From assembly GCF_029760915.1 (NCBI RefSeq), contig NZ_CP121685.1, forward strand, positions 2,877,001 to 2,941,000: a DNA stretch of 64,000 nucleotides, in the 5' to 3' direction. The translations under genes were made by a program, and so were the position numbers. The notes beneath the pieces are model-generated. The model was given only the letters and a program-made list of their open reading frames with translations. It was not told the origin of the DNA and did no database searches. Source of the DNA: Olleya sp. YS (GTDB taxonomy: Bacteria > Bacteroidota > Bacteroidia > Flavobacteriales > Flavobacteriaceae). This document shows positions 57,002 to 64,000 of this stretch, one piece after another (the stretch's first letter is position 1; every line of letters starts with the position of its first letter).

Positions 57002-58564
57002 ATGATTATACATCCTAAACATACCTTTACCAATAGCTTACCAGCAGATTCAATCGTAGACAATTCAAGACGTCAAGTCACTAAAGCTTGCTATAGTTAT
57101 GTTACACCTAAAAAAACGTCAAATCCTAAGTTATTACATGTCTCACCAGAGATGCTTAAAAAATTAGGGCTATCAGAAAACGATGCCAAAACCAAAATGT
57201 TTTTAAACATTTTTACAGGTAATACTGTTTTAGAAAACACTAAACCCTATTCCATGTGTTATGGTGGTCACCAATTTGGTCATTGGGCTGGACAATTAGG
57301 TGATGGTCGTGCTATTAATTTATTTGAAATCGAACACGACAAACAAAACTGGAAACTTCAACTAAAAGGTGCTGGAGAAACACCATATTCCAGAACCGCA
57401 GACGGATTAGCAGTATTAAGAAGCTCTATTAGAGAATATTTATGTAGCGAAGCCATGCACCACTTAGGTGTACCAACCACACGTGCATTAAGTCTTGCAT
57501 TGTCTGGTGATCAAGTACTACGTGATGTCATGTATAATGGGAATCCAGACTACGAAAAAGGCGCTATAGTCTGTCGTGTGTCACCAAGCTTTTTACGCTT
57601 TGGAAGCTTTGAGATTTTTGCAGCTAGAAACGATATAAAAACCCTAAAAACACTTGTAGATTATACAATAAATACTCACTTTAAACATCTAGGAAAACCA
57701 AATAATCAAGCTTATCTTTCATTTTTTAACGACGTAGCAATACGCAATTTAGATATGGTAATCCATTGGCAACGTGTTGGTTTTACTCATGGTGTGATGA
57801 ATACTGATAATCTATCTATTTTAGGGCTAACCATAGATTATGGACCTTACGGTTGGTTAGAAGGTTATGAGCCTAGTTGGACACCAAATACTACAGATAG
57901 TCAACATAAGCGCTACAGGTTTGGTGCACAACCAGATATTGTGCATTGGAATTTATACCAATTAGCAAACGCGTTATATCCTTTAATTGAAGAGGCTGAA
58001 GGATTGGAAGCAGTTTTAGCAAATTTTGCTATTCAAAAAGAAGCTAAATACCTTCAAATGATGCGAAGTAAAATCGGTTTGTCAACCGAAGAACCTAAAG
58101 ATGCCAACCTGATTCAAGAATTAGAAGATTGCTTACAATTAACAGAAACTGATATGACAATCTTTTTTAGAAATCTAGCCGATTTTGATAGCTCGATACC
58201 TACTAATGGATTACAAATAATTCGTGAGTCGTTTTATGAGATTAAAACGGTAACCGAAGCTGTAAAAAACAGATGGAATTTATGGTTTGATAGCTATGCA
58301 GACCGATTGAAACGCGACCCAATTTCAGCGAAAGCGAAAAAAGAAAACATGAATAGCGTCAACCCAAAATATGTCTTACGCAATTATATGGCACAATTGG
58401 CAATAGATGATGCTAATAAAGGGGACTACAAATTAATTGACGAGTTGTTTAACCTTTTAAAACAACCTTATGAAGAGCAACCAAAACATGAAAAATGGTT
58501 TGCAAAACGTCCAGAATGGGCAAGGCATAAAGTTGGTTGTTCCATGTTGTCTTGTAGCTCTTAA
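57002..58564 (+). CDS. selO: Protein adenylyltransferase SelO (YdiU)
   Basis: Pseudokinase-fold enzyme that AMPylates proteins and takes part in redox balance. At 520 aa it is normal length. The YGGHQFGHWAGQLGDGRA segment and the Lys of LQLKGAGETPYSR are the family hallmarks, with NTDNLS and DYGP for metal binding. The C-terminus ends GCSMLSCSS, with Cys where eukaryotic SelO has selenocysteine. It is 3 bases upstream of msrA, linking it to oxidative damage repair. Confidence 0.95.
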   Translation: MIIHPKHTFTNSLPADSIVDNSRRQVTKACYSYVTPKKTSNPKLLHVSPEMLKKLGLSENDAKTKMFLNIFTGNTVLENTKPYSMCYGGHQFGHWAGQLGDGRAINLFEIEHDKQNWKLQLKGAGETPYSRTADGLAVLRSSIREYLCSEAMHHLGVPTTRALSLALSGDQVLRDVMYNGNPDYEKGAIVCRVSPSFLRFGSFEIFAARNDIKTLKTLVDYTINTHFKHLGKPNNQAYLSFFNDVAIRNLDMVIHWQRVGFTHGVMNTDNLSILGLTIDYGPYGWLEGYEPSWTPNTTDSQHKRYRFGAQPDIVHWNLYQLANALYPLIEEAEGLEAVLANFAIQKEAKYLQMMRSKIGLSTEEPKDANLIQELEDCLQLTETDMTIFFRNLADFDSSIPTNGLQIIRESFYEIKTVTEAVKNRWNLWFDSYADRLKRDPISAKAKKENMNSVNPKYVLRNYMAQLAIDDANKGDYKLIDELFNLLKQPYEEQPKHEKWFAKRPEWARHKVGCSMLSCSS

Positions 58565-58567
58565 ATT

Positions 58568-59053
58568 ATGGACAAAATAGCATTTGGTGGTGGTTGTCAT
58601 TGGTGTACAGAAGCAGTGTTTCAAGCATTGAAAGGTGTACTAAAAGTAGAGCAAGGTTTTGTGGCTTCAACTAATTATGATTCAAGTTATTCGGAAGCAG
58701 TTATAGTTCATTTCAATTTAAAAGACATTGCATTAAGTGACTTAATACAAATTCACCTTTACACACACAAAAGCACTTCTAACCACTCTATGCGTATTAA
58801 ATATAGATCTGCTATTTACTATTTTTCTGAAGCTCAACAAACGCAAATCCAATTACTTTTATCTCAATTTCAAGTTGATTTTGACAATAAATTAATAACC
58901 AAAATTATTCCCTTTGTCCAATTTAAAGCATCAGACATTCAGTTTCAAAATTACTACAAAAATAATCCTAATAAGCCATTCTGTGAGACTTACATACATC
59001 CTAAACTAAAATTACTTCAAGAAAAATTTAGTAAACATTTAACGGATAACTAA
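58568..59053 (+). CDS. msrA: Peptide-methionine (S)-S-oxide reductase family protein
   Basis: A 161-aa MsrA family member that reduces oxidised methionine. The active-site motif reads GGCHWCTEAVF: catalytic Cys10 is kept, but His replaces the usual Phe of GCFWC. The EAVIVHF and YRSAIYY segments also fit. It is in an operon with selO, 3 bases apart. The His change may alter activity or tuning. Confidence 0.85.
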   Translation: MDKIAFGGGCHWCTEAVFQALKGVLKVEQGFVASTNYDSSYSEAVIVHFNLKDIALSDLIQIHLYTHKSTSNHSMRIKYRSAIYYFSEAQQTQIQLLLSQFQVDFDNKLITKIIPFVQFKASDIQFQNYYKNNPNKPFCETYIHPKLKLLQEKFSKHLTDN

Positions 59054-59085
59054 GCGCTAAAAGCCAACAACAAAAAGCTATTTAG

Positions 59086-59093
59086 TATCTTTG
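59086..59093 (+). promoter_or_regulatory. -7 promoter element of the DUF2452 gene
   Basis: TATCTTTG lies 16 bases before the DUF2452 ATG. Confidence 0.6.
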
Positions 59094-59109
59094 TTAAAAA
59101 AGAAAAAGC

Positions 59110-59535
59110 ATGTCAGATACTAAAAAACCTGATAATATTGTCTTTAATGAAGATACACAAAAATATGACGCAGCATTAAAACCTTATGCAACTAATGTTG
59201 GTGCTCCTGCTATACAAGTTACCGAAAATGTCACTTGGAAAAACAAAAACGTACACAAAGCCAATCAGCAGATAAAAGCTAAGTATTTAGAGCTAAAAGC
59301 AGAATATGAAAAAATGATGGCAGAGCTTGAATATAACAATTTGGTTTATAACGCTAAATTTAGCTTTCAGCCTATAATTGGAGACACTTACCATTTATAC
59401 AGAGATAAAAATGGACAACCTTTTTTATCTATTATTGCACCAGACCAATGCAATTTTGATTTTATAGGAAGCTTTTACCTAAACTCTGAGCACATCTGGA
59501 AACGGATTGATAACGAAATAATAGATGACGAGTAA
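59110..59535 (+). CDS. DUF2452 domain protein
   Basis: A 141-aa cytoplasmic protein matching DUF2452 (PYATNVGAPAIQ, FQPIIGDTYHLY, FLSIIAPDQC). Found in Bacteroidota and in proteobacteria; function unknown. Its end overlaps the start of the following broken membrane gene by 11 bases (59525-59535). Confidence 0.85.
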   Translation: MSDTKKPDNIVFNEDTQKYDAALKPYATNVGAPAIQVTENVTWKNKNVHKANQQIKAKYLELKAEYEKMMAELEYNNLVYNAKFSFQPIIGDTYHLYRDKNGQPFLSIIAPDQCNFDFIGSFYLNSEHIWKRIDNEIIDDE

Positions 59536-59944
59536 GCTTCAAGTATTAAGTCTTGTCTTAGATTTTGGATTAGTGGTATTAATTTAGATAGTTCAACTTA
59601 TTATTTATCCAAACTTTAAATATCATAATCAAGAGTCACTATTAAAATGGCATAGTAAATACACCGCTAGATTAGCAGTTATTGTAATACCCTTAATGTT
59701 TAGTCAATTATTACTTTATGTGTATTTAGTAGTCACGCAGCCTAATACTTCAATTTACATCAGAACAGCTTTGGTGTTTAGCGTTTGGATAATTACCTTT
59801 TTAGTATTTGTACCGTTACACAACAATATAAACAAAGTAAACACCACAAATATTATTCTCAGTAATTTGATTTCAAAAAACTGGATAAGGACTATAATCT
59901 GGTCATTACTGTTTATATTAAATACGATTACATTTATATACTAA
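59525..59944 (+). pseudogene. Membrane protein gene interrupted by an in-frame TAG
   Basis: Starting at ATG 59525, a hydrophobic reading frame meets TAG at 59585-59587 after 20 codons, then continues in the same frame without further stops to 59944. A tryptophan (TGG) at that codon would restore a 139-aa protein with four hydrophobic helices. The downstream half alone (from ATG 59696) lacks the first helices. Likely a recent nonsense mutation or a sequencing error; function unknown. Confidence 0.7.
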
Positions 59945-59979
59945 CAAAAAAATCCCAAGCAAAAGCTTGGGATTCTTTG
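59945..59979. terminator. Bidirectional hairpin terminator
   Basis: AATCCCAAGC (59951-59960) pairs perfectly with GCTTGGGATT (59965-59974). Sits between the broken membrane gene and the converging transaldolase. Confidence 0.85.
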
Positions 59980-60040
59980 TATTTAATAGAAAATGTAAAC
60001 TTAAAACTGTTTACTTTATACTAATTACTTTTTACTGCAA

Positions 60041-60694
60041 TTAGTTTCCTTTTTTATAATCTGCTAAAAACTTAGCCAATCCAATATCTGTTAAAGGGTG
60101 TTTTAATAATCCTTCAATAGAGCTTAATGGACCAGTCATTACATCTGCACCTAGTTTAGCACAATCAATAACATGCATGGTATGGCGTACAGAAGCTGCA
60201 AGTATTTCTGTTTCAAAAGCGTAGTTATCATAGATATGTCTAATTTCTGCAATTAGGTTTAATCCGTCTGTAGAGATGTCATCCAAACGTCCAATAAACG
60301 GACTGACGTAAGTCGCACCAGCTTTAGCAGCTAATAACGCTTGACCTGGAGAAAACACTAAAGTGACATTAGTTTTAATTCCTTTATCACTAAAATATTT
60401 ACAAGCCTTTACACCATCTTTAATCATTGGTAATTTAACCACGATTTGGTCATGTAATTCAGCTAAAGCTTCACCTTCTTTAACCATACCTTCAAAGTCA
60501 GTCGAAATCACCTCTGCACTCACATCACCATCCACTATGTTACAAATAGCAACATAATGTTTCATGATATTATCATGACCAGTAATACCTTCTTTAGCCA
60601 TTAAAGATGGATTTGTTGTCACACCATCTAAAATACCCATGTCTTGGGCGTCTCTAATTTGGTCTAAATTGGCAGTATCAATAAAAAATTTCAT
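60041..60694 (-). CDS. Transaldolase/fructose-6-phosphate aldolase (TalC/FSA type)
   Basis: Small transaldolase of 217 aa: [13 protein letters not shown] at the start, the Schiff-base Lys in QIVVKLPM, and [11 protein letters not shown]. Acts in the pentose phosphate pathway, or as an aldolase forming fructose 6-phosphate. Typical length. A repeat-like sequence lies upstream. Confidence 0.93.
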   Translation of the reverse strand: MKFFIDTANLDQIRDAQDMGILDGVTTNPSLMAKEGITGHDNIMKHYVAICNIVDGDVSAEVISTDFEGMVKEGEALAELHDQIVVKLPMIKDGVKACKYFSDKGIKTNVTLVFSPGQALLAAKAGATYVSPFIGRLDDISTDGLNLIAEIRHIYDNYAFETEILAASVRHTMHVIDCAKLGADVMTGPLSSIEGLLKHPLTDIGLAKFLADYKKGN

Positions 60695-60727
60695 TTAAAA
60701 TATATTTAAGTTGTGTTTAATAATTAT

Positions 60728-60823
60728 TTGGGCGTTTTAACAGGCTGTCACTACTCGCTCTCTTAGAAGATCTCAAACAGAAAGCCTTTACTGAGCAAAG
60801 ACAAAGTATTACATCCTTAACGC
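60728..60823. repeat. Possible remnant of a flavobacterial intergenic repeat
   Basis: The stretch starts TTGGGCGTT and ends ATCCTTAACGC, the end pattern I recall for a repeated structured element of Flavobacteriia (ends TTGGGCGTT and ATCCCTAACGC). The middle is shortened and altered. Resemblance is from memory only. Confidence 0.3.
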
Positions 60824-60883
60824 ACTACAAAGTTACAATTTAACTTAAGGGACAAAAAAAATGATATGAAATGATATTAACAT

Positions 60884-61315
60884 TTAATCAAAAAAATGAA
60901 ATGTACGCTTACAATCCAGCTTTTGTTGGTAATAATTCATTTTAAAATCATCATGATTCCATTGTAATCTCCAATCAAAAAGGGTTAACTCAAAATATAT
61001 AACCCATAAAGAAAACAAACATAAAGTTATCAATATAACTCTTCTAACAATTATAAAAACTCTATGTTTAAGTAAATTTAAAAGCCTAATTATAACATAA
61101 AAAAGTAATCCCCAAAAAATCACATTTCCAATAAATCCTGATATAAAAAATTTGCCAGACATAGAAAACACCCAACTTCTATCTGTATTTTGTACAAACG
61201 GAAACCCATAAAAATCAGGCCAACGCTCGTCAGTAGCGCAAACAAACTTATAGGATATAAAATTTGGAAGTGTAAATCCTATTGCAAGACATAACGAGGC
61301 TAGGATTTTTTTCAT
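60884..61315 (-). CDS. Hypothetical membrane protein (143 aa)
   Basis: A small protein with an N-terminal hydrophobic segment and two further hydrophobic helices. No family recognised. It is one base from the SDR gene on the same strand, so the two are probably co-transcribed. Confidence 0.55.
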   Translation of the reverse strand: MKKILASLCLAIGFTLPNFISYKFVCATDERWPDFYGFPFVQNTDRSWVFSMSGKFFISGFIGNVIFWGLLFYVIIRLLNLLKHRVFIIVRRVILITLCLFSLWVIYFELTLFDWRLQWNHDDFKMNYYQQKLDCKRTFHFFD

Positions 61316-61316
61316 A

Positions 61317-62117
61317 TTACAACTTATAATGCTTTATTAACATCTTTTCATACACCTTATCTGGTAACAAAAATTTTAATACTATTGAAAATTTTTGCAT
61401 AAAAGCACCAACCTTGTAATGTATTTTTGGGTTTTTCGTAATGATAACTTGATATACTTTTTTTGCTACTGCAATTGGTGAACTACTATTATCTACATGG
61501 TCGTCAATATCTTTTAACACACTTGGGTACTCAGTATATGGAGAGTCTTTTAAAACTGGTGCATGATAACGTCCTGCAGCAATATTGGTGGCAAAATCAC
61601 CAGGAGCAATGTTGGTGAATTGTACACCAAAATCTTTAGTTTCTATACGTAAGGCTTCAGTAACAATCTCCAATGCGCCTTTACTTGCACTATAAATTCC
61701 TCTGTAGGGTAATCCCATGTATCCAGCAATAGAAGTAATGTTAATGACTAAACCAGACTGTTGTTGTCGCATGTGTGGCAAAACTGCCTTAATCACATTA
61801 ATAGGTCCAAAAAAATTGGTATTAAAATTATGTTGTATTTGCTCTTGCGGAATTTCCTCGACAGCACCATTTATCCCAACACCAGCATTATTAACTAATA
61901 CATCCAACTTACCTTCTGCTTCAATAACGGTTTGTACAGCGTTTGCAATAGTGGTAATATCGTTAACATCTAAAGCCACTAGTTTAAATTTGCTATTAGT
62001 ATAATTAGAAGGGTTTCGGCTAGTACCATAAACAGTAAACCTTTTATCTGTTAAATACTCACCTATAGATTTGCCTATTCCTGAAGATCCTCCAGTAATT
62101 AATACGACTTTGGACAT
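61317..62117 (-). CDS. SDR-family oxidoreductase
   Basis: Short-chain dehydrogenase of 266 aa. It has the nucleotide-binding TGGSSGIG motif, NNAG, the catalytic Ser in SIAGYMG and YSASKGALE with Tyr and Lys. Substrate unknown. The ATG at 62117 (MSKVVLITGG) is preferred to 62123 because it matches the family start. Its upstream neighbour is the SRP RNA gene. Confidence 0.9.
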   Translation of the reverse strand: MSKVVLITGGSSGIGKSIGEYLTDKRFTVYGTSRNPSNYTNSKFKLVALDVNDITTIANAVQTVIEAEGKLDVLVNNAGVGINGAVEEIPQEQIQHNFNTNFFGPINVIKAVLPHMRQQQSGLVINITSIAGYMGLPYRGIYSASKGALEIVTEALRIETKDFGVQFTNIAPGDFATNIAAGRYHAPVLKDSPYTEYPSVLKDIDDHVDNSSSPIAVAKKVYQVIITKNPKIHYKVGAFMQKFSIVLKFLLPDKVYEKMLIKHYKL

Positions 62118-62225
62118 GTACATTAATTTAAAAGTTAAAAGTAAAAAAGTTGAAAGAGTAAAACTAATAACTCACCAAATATCTTGAAGATGCTTCAAAA
62201 ATCTAAATTTTGGGTACAAAAAAAA

Positions 62226-62319
62226 GGCAAGCTACCTACATCACACCGCTACGACCGCGTACCTTTGCTTCGTTCCCGACCTGGAGGATTCAGCAGGAGC
62301 TGGTTGTGTAGGACTTGCC
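62226..62319 (-). ncRNA. ffs: Small bacterial signal recognition particle RNA (4.5S-type)
   Basis: On the minus strand a ~94-nt RNA folds into one long rod: its ends GGCAAG and CTTGCC pair. The domain IV apical part reads CAGGTCGGGAACGAAGCAAAGG, the tetraloop and internal-loop pattern recognised by Ffh, and the 3' part GTGTGATGTAGGTAGC resembles the E. coli 4.5S end. It acts with Ffh in co-translational export. Sits between the SDR gene and the glutaminyl cyclase gene. Confidence 0.85.
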
Positions 62320-62408
62320 AGCTGCAAAGATACATACTTTTAAATTTTTCACAATGATTTTTTAAAATGAATTTTAATAAATAACTTGCTCTCAAATAAG
62401 TTTACAAC

Positions 62409-63446
62409 ATGAAAGTATTTAAACACCTCACCATCATATTTTTAGCACTAGTGCTTGTGTCTTGCGGAGCAAATTTAGAACAGCAAAAAAAGAGTTTTTC
62501 TATAACAACTAATGCTAAAAACGGAACGATTAGTATCGACAAAACACTAGAATTGGCTCTTAAAAATCCTAAAAATCTTGACGTCTCTTCTATTGTTTAT
62601 GAATTGGATGGTAAAACTATTAATACTAAACAACCACTTTCTGATTTTAAATTAGGCGAGCACAATTTAAAAGCAACCATTAATTTTAACGGAGAAACTG
62701 CAATTGTTAACCAGCAATTAACCCTATTAAATGATAAAGACCCAAAAATACTGTCTTTAGAAATTGTGAATGTGTTTCCTCATGACAAGACGTCTTTCAC
62801 ACAAGGTTTAGAGTTTCATAAAGGTGTTTTGTATGAAAGTACTGGGCAACGAGGCGAATCTAAAATTAGAAAAATAGACTACAAAACGGGAGACGTTATT
62901 GCAGAAGTTGCGATTCCAGACAATTATTTTGGAGAAGGTATGACTGTGCTTAACAATACCATTTACCACTTGACTTGGCAAGCTAAAAAAGGATTTACTT
63001 ATGATGCTGAAACTTTAGAGAAAAAAGGAAGCTTTAATTACGGAAAAAGTCAAGAAGGTTGGGGTTTTGCAAATGATGGTAACAAATTATATAAAAGTGA
63101 TGGTACCAGTTTAATATGGACCTTAAATCCAGATACTTTAACTGAAGAGGATTATATCCAAGTGTATTCTACCAAAGGAAAAATTGGGCGTTTAAATGAA
63201 ATTGAATGGGCTAACAACAAATTATATGCTAATATTTGGGAAAAAAACGGAATAGCAATTATAAATCCTAAAAATGGAGCTGAAGAAGCAGTTATTAACT
63301 GCATTCCACTAACGAAACAAATTTCTAATTTTTCTTTAAACGAAAATTGCCTTAACGGAATTGCTTACAATCCAGACACGCAGACGTTTTTCTTAACAGG
63401 AAAACGTTGGGACAAATTGTTTGAGGTTAAGATTGTTGAAAATTAG
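62409..63446 (+). CDS. Glutaminyl-peptide cyclotransferase lipoprotein
   Basis: A 345-aa lipoprotein (LVSCGAN lipobox) of the plant-type glutaminyl cyclase family, which forms N-terminal pyroglutamate. FPHDKTSFTQGLEF, GEGMTVLNNTIYHLTW and GWGFANDGNKLYKSDGT are the family signatures of this five-bladed propeller. An N-terminal domain of about 110 residues precedes the propeller. Likely acts in the periplasm on exported proteins. Confidence 0.9.
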   Translation: MKVFKHLTIIFLALVLVSCGANLEQQKKSFSITTNAKNGTISIDKTLELALKNPKNLDVSSIVYELDGKTINTKQPLSDFKLGEHNLKATINFNGETAIVNQQLTLLNDKDPKILSLEIVNVFPHDKTSFTQGLEFHKGVLYESTGQRGESKIRKIDYKTGDVIAEVAIPDNYFGEGMTVLNNTIYHLTWQAKKGFTYDAETLEKKGSFNYGKSQEGWGFANDGNKLYKSDGTSLIWTLNPDTLTEEDYIQVYSTKGKIGRLNEIEWANNKLYANIWEKNGIAIINPKNGAEEAVINCIPLTKQISNFSLNENCLNGIAYNPDTQTFFLTGKRWDKLFEVKIVEN

Positions 63447-63534
63447 TATTCACTCACCCAAAAGTACCATACACTCATTACAGGTTTTAAAACTCTTATA
63501 TCTTTTAGTTATTTGATGTAATAATCAAACCACC

Positions 63535-64000
63535 ATGAGAACTGAAATTAGAGTAACCATTCCAGAACCTTGTCATGAAGACTGGAACACCATGACACCA
63601 AAAGACCGAGGTCGTTATTGCAAAGTTTGCGAAAAAACAGTCGTAGATTTCACTAATAAAACAGATGAGTACATCGTTAAAACCTATGAAAAAGAAGGAA
63701 AACTGTGTGGTCGTTTTAAACAACAACAATTAGATAGACCTTTAGCATACAGCAGAAAAGATAGTACTAATTATTTAGCAGTTGCTAGCACAGCTGTACT
63801 TGCCTACTTGTCTTTTGGTAATACTAATGCTTACGCACAACAAGAACCAAAAACAGATACGACTTCTGTAAATACAACAAATCACATTAAAGGAAAAATT
63901 GCACAATCTATATTAAAAACTAAGATCATTTCTGGACGTGTCATTGGTAATAATAACAAACCGTTACCAAATGTTTTAATATCAGAAAAGGGTACTAACA
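63535..64000 (+). CDS. Carboxypeptidase-like regulatory domain protein, 3' end outside window
   Basis: Open from ATG 63535 to the window end (155 codons). It starts with IRVTIPEPCHEDWNTMTP and RYCKVCEKTVVDFT, a Cys-rich N-terminal motif common in Bacteroidota, then a membrane segment around residues 80-100, and a C-terminal SGRVIGNNNKPLPNVLI, the start of a carboxypeptidase regulatory-like beta domain. The full length and role are not visible. Confidence 0.8.
   Translation, partial: MRTEIRVTIPEPCHEDWNTMTPKDRGRYCKVCEKTVVDFTNKTDEYIVKTYEKEGKLCGRFKQQQLDRPLAYSRKDSTNYLAVASTAVLAYLSFGNTNAYAQQEPKTDTTSVNTTNHIKGKIAQSILKTKIISGRVIGNNNKPLPNVLISEKGTN

Overview
The window is AT-rich chromosomal DNA from a member of the Bacteroidota, most likely a marine-type Flavobacteriaceae. 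The signs are promoters with the Bacteroidota -7 element TAnnTTTG, a fused LptF/G-type permease, a single-domain-active RibBA, SusC-like TonB receptors with carboxypeptidase-like N-termini, DUF3857/transglutaminase and MG2/plug-type surface proteins, and SelO/DUF2452/HYC_CC_PP family proteins. No rRNA, CRISPR array, insertion sequence or prophage structural genes were seen.

Left chromosomal flank (1-16.6 kb): a partial membrane protein, then the peroxidases katG and tpx facing apart, dgkA, ftsK, and the envelope genes lolA and lptF/G, then ribB. On the minus strand follow a large DUF3857/transglutaminase protein, a DegT-family aminotransferase, a secreted thioredoxin-like protein and a nitroreductase. 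This flank ends in a tRNA-Ser(UGA) gene.

Accessory region (16.6-47.3 kb): two integrative elements lie in tandem at the 3' end of tRNA-Ser. Three copies of the tRNA end (16603-16625, 39130-39152, 47262-47284) mark the borders. Element 1 (about 22.5 kb) carries a tyrosine integrase, an HTH/Xis-like protein, an unannotated protein with PolA-type polymerase motifs A, B and C, a DUF6119-like candidate defence protein, and a 15-kb metal island. The island holds a metal TonB receptor, a Fur-family regulator, MerTP, a P1B ATPase, a Cus-type RND system and HMA/DUF305/HYC_CC_PP helpers. Element 2 (about 8.1 kb) carries a different integrase, an HTH protein, a rolling-circle (HUH) Rep and a single-chain type IIG restriction-modification enzyme. 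Each element has paired arm-type repeats with the same 12-bp spacing at both ends, and each supplies its own hairpin terminator just after the rebuilt tRNA end. The original tRNA terminator appears to have been pushed 30.7 kb away. Neither element encodes a recognisable conjugation or capsid system.

Right chromosomal flank (47.3-64 kb): two tandem paralogous MG2/plug-like secreted proteins, a sugar porter, a flavin-binding PNPOx-like protein, a TerB-like protein, a membrane-anchored patatin, selO-msrA, a DUF2452 protein, a membrane gene broken by an in-frame amber codon, a transaldolase (fructose-6-phosphate aldolase type), an SDR oxidoreductase, the small SRP RNA (minus strand), a glutaminyl cyclase lipoprotein, and the start of a carboxypeptidase-regulatory-domain protein that runs off the window.
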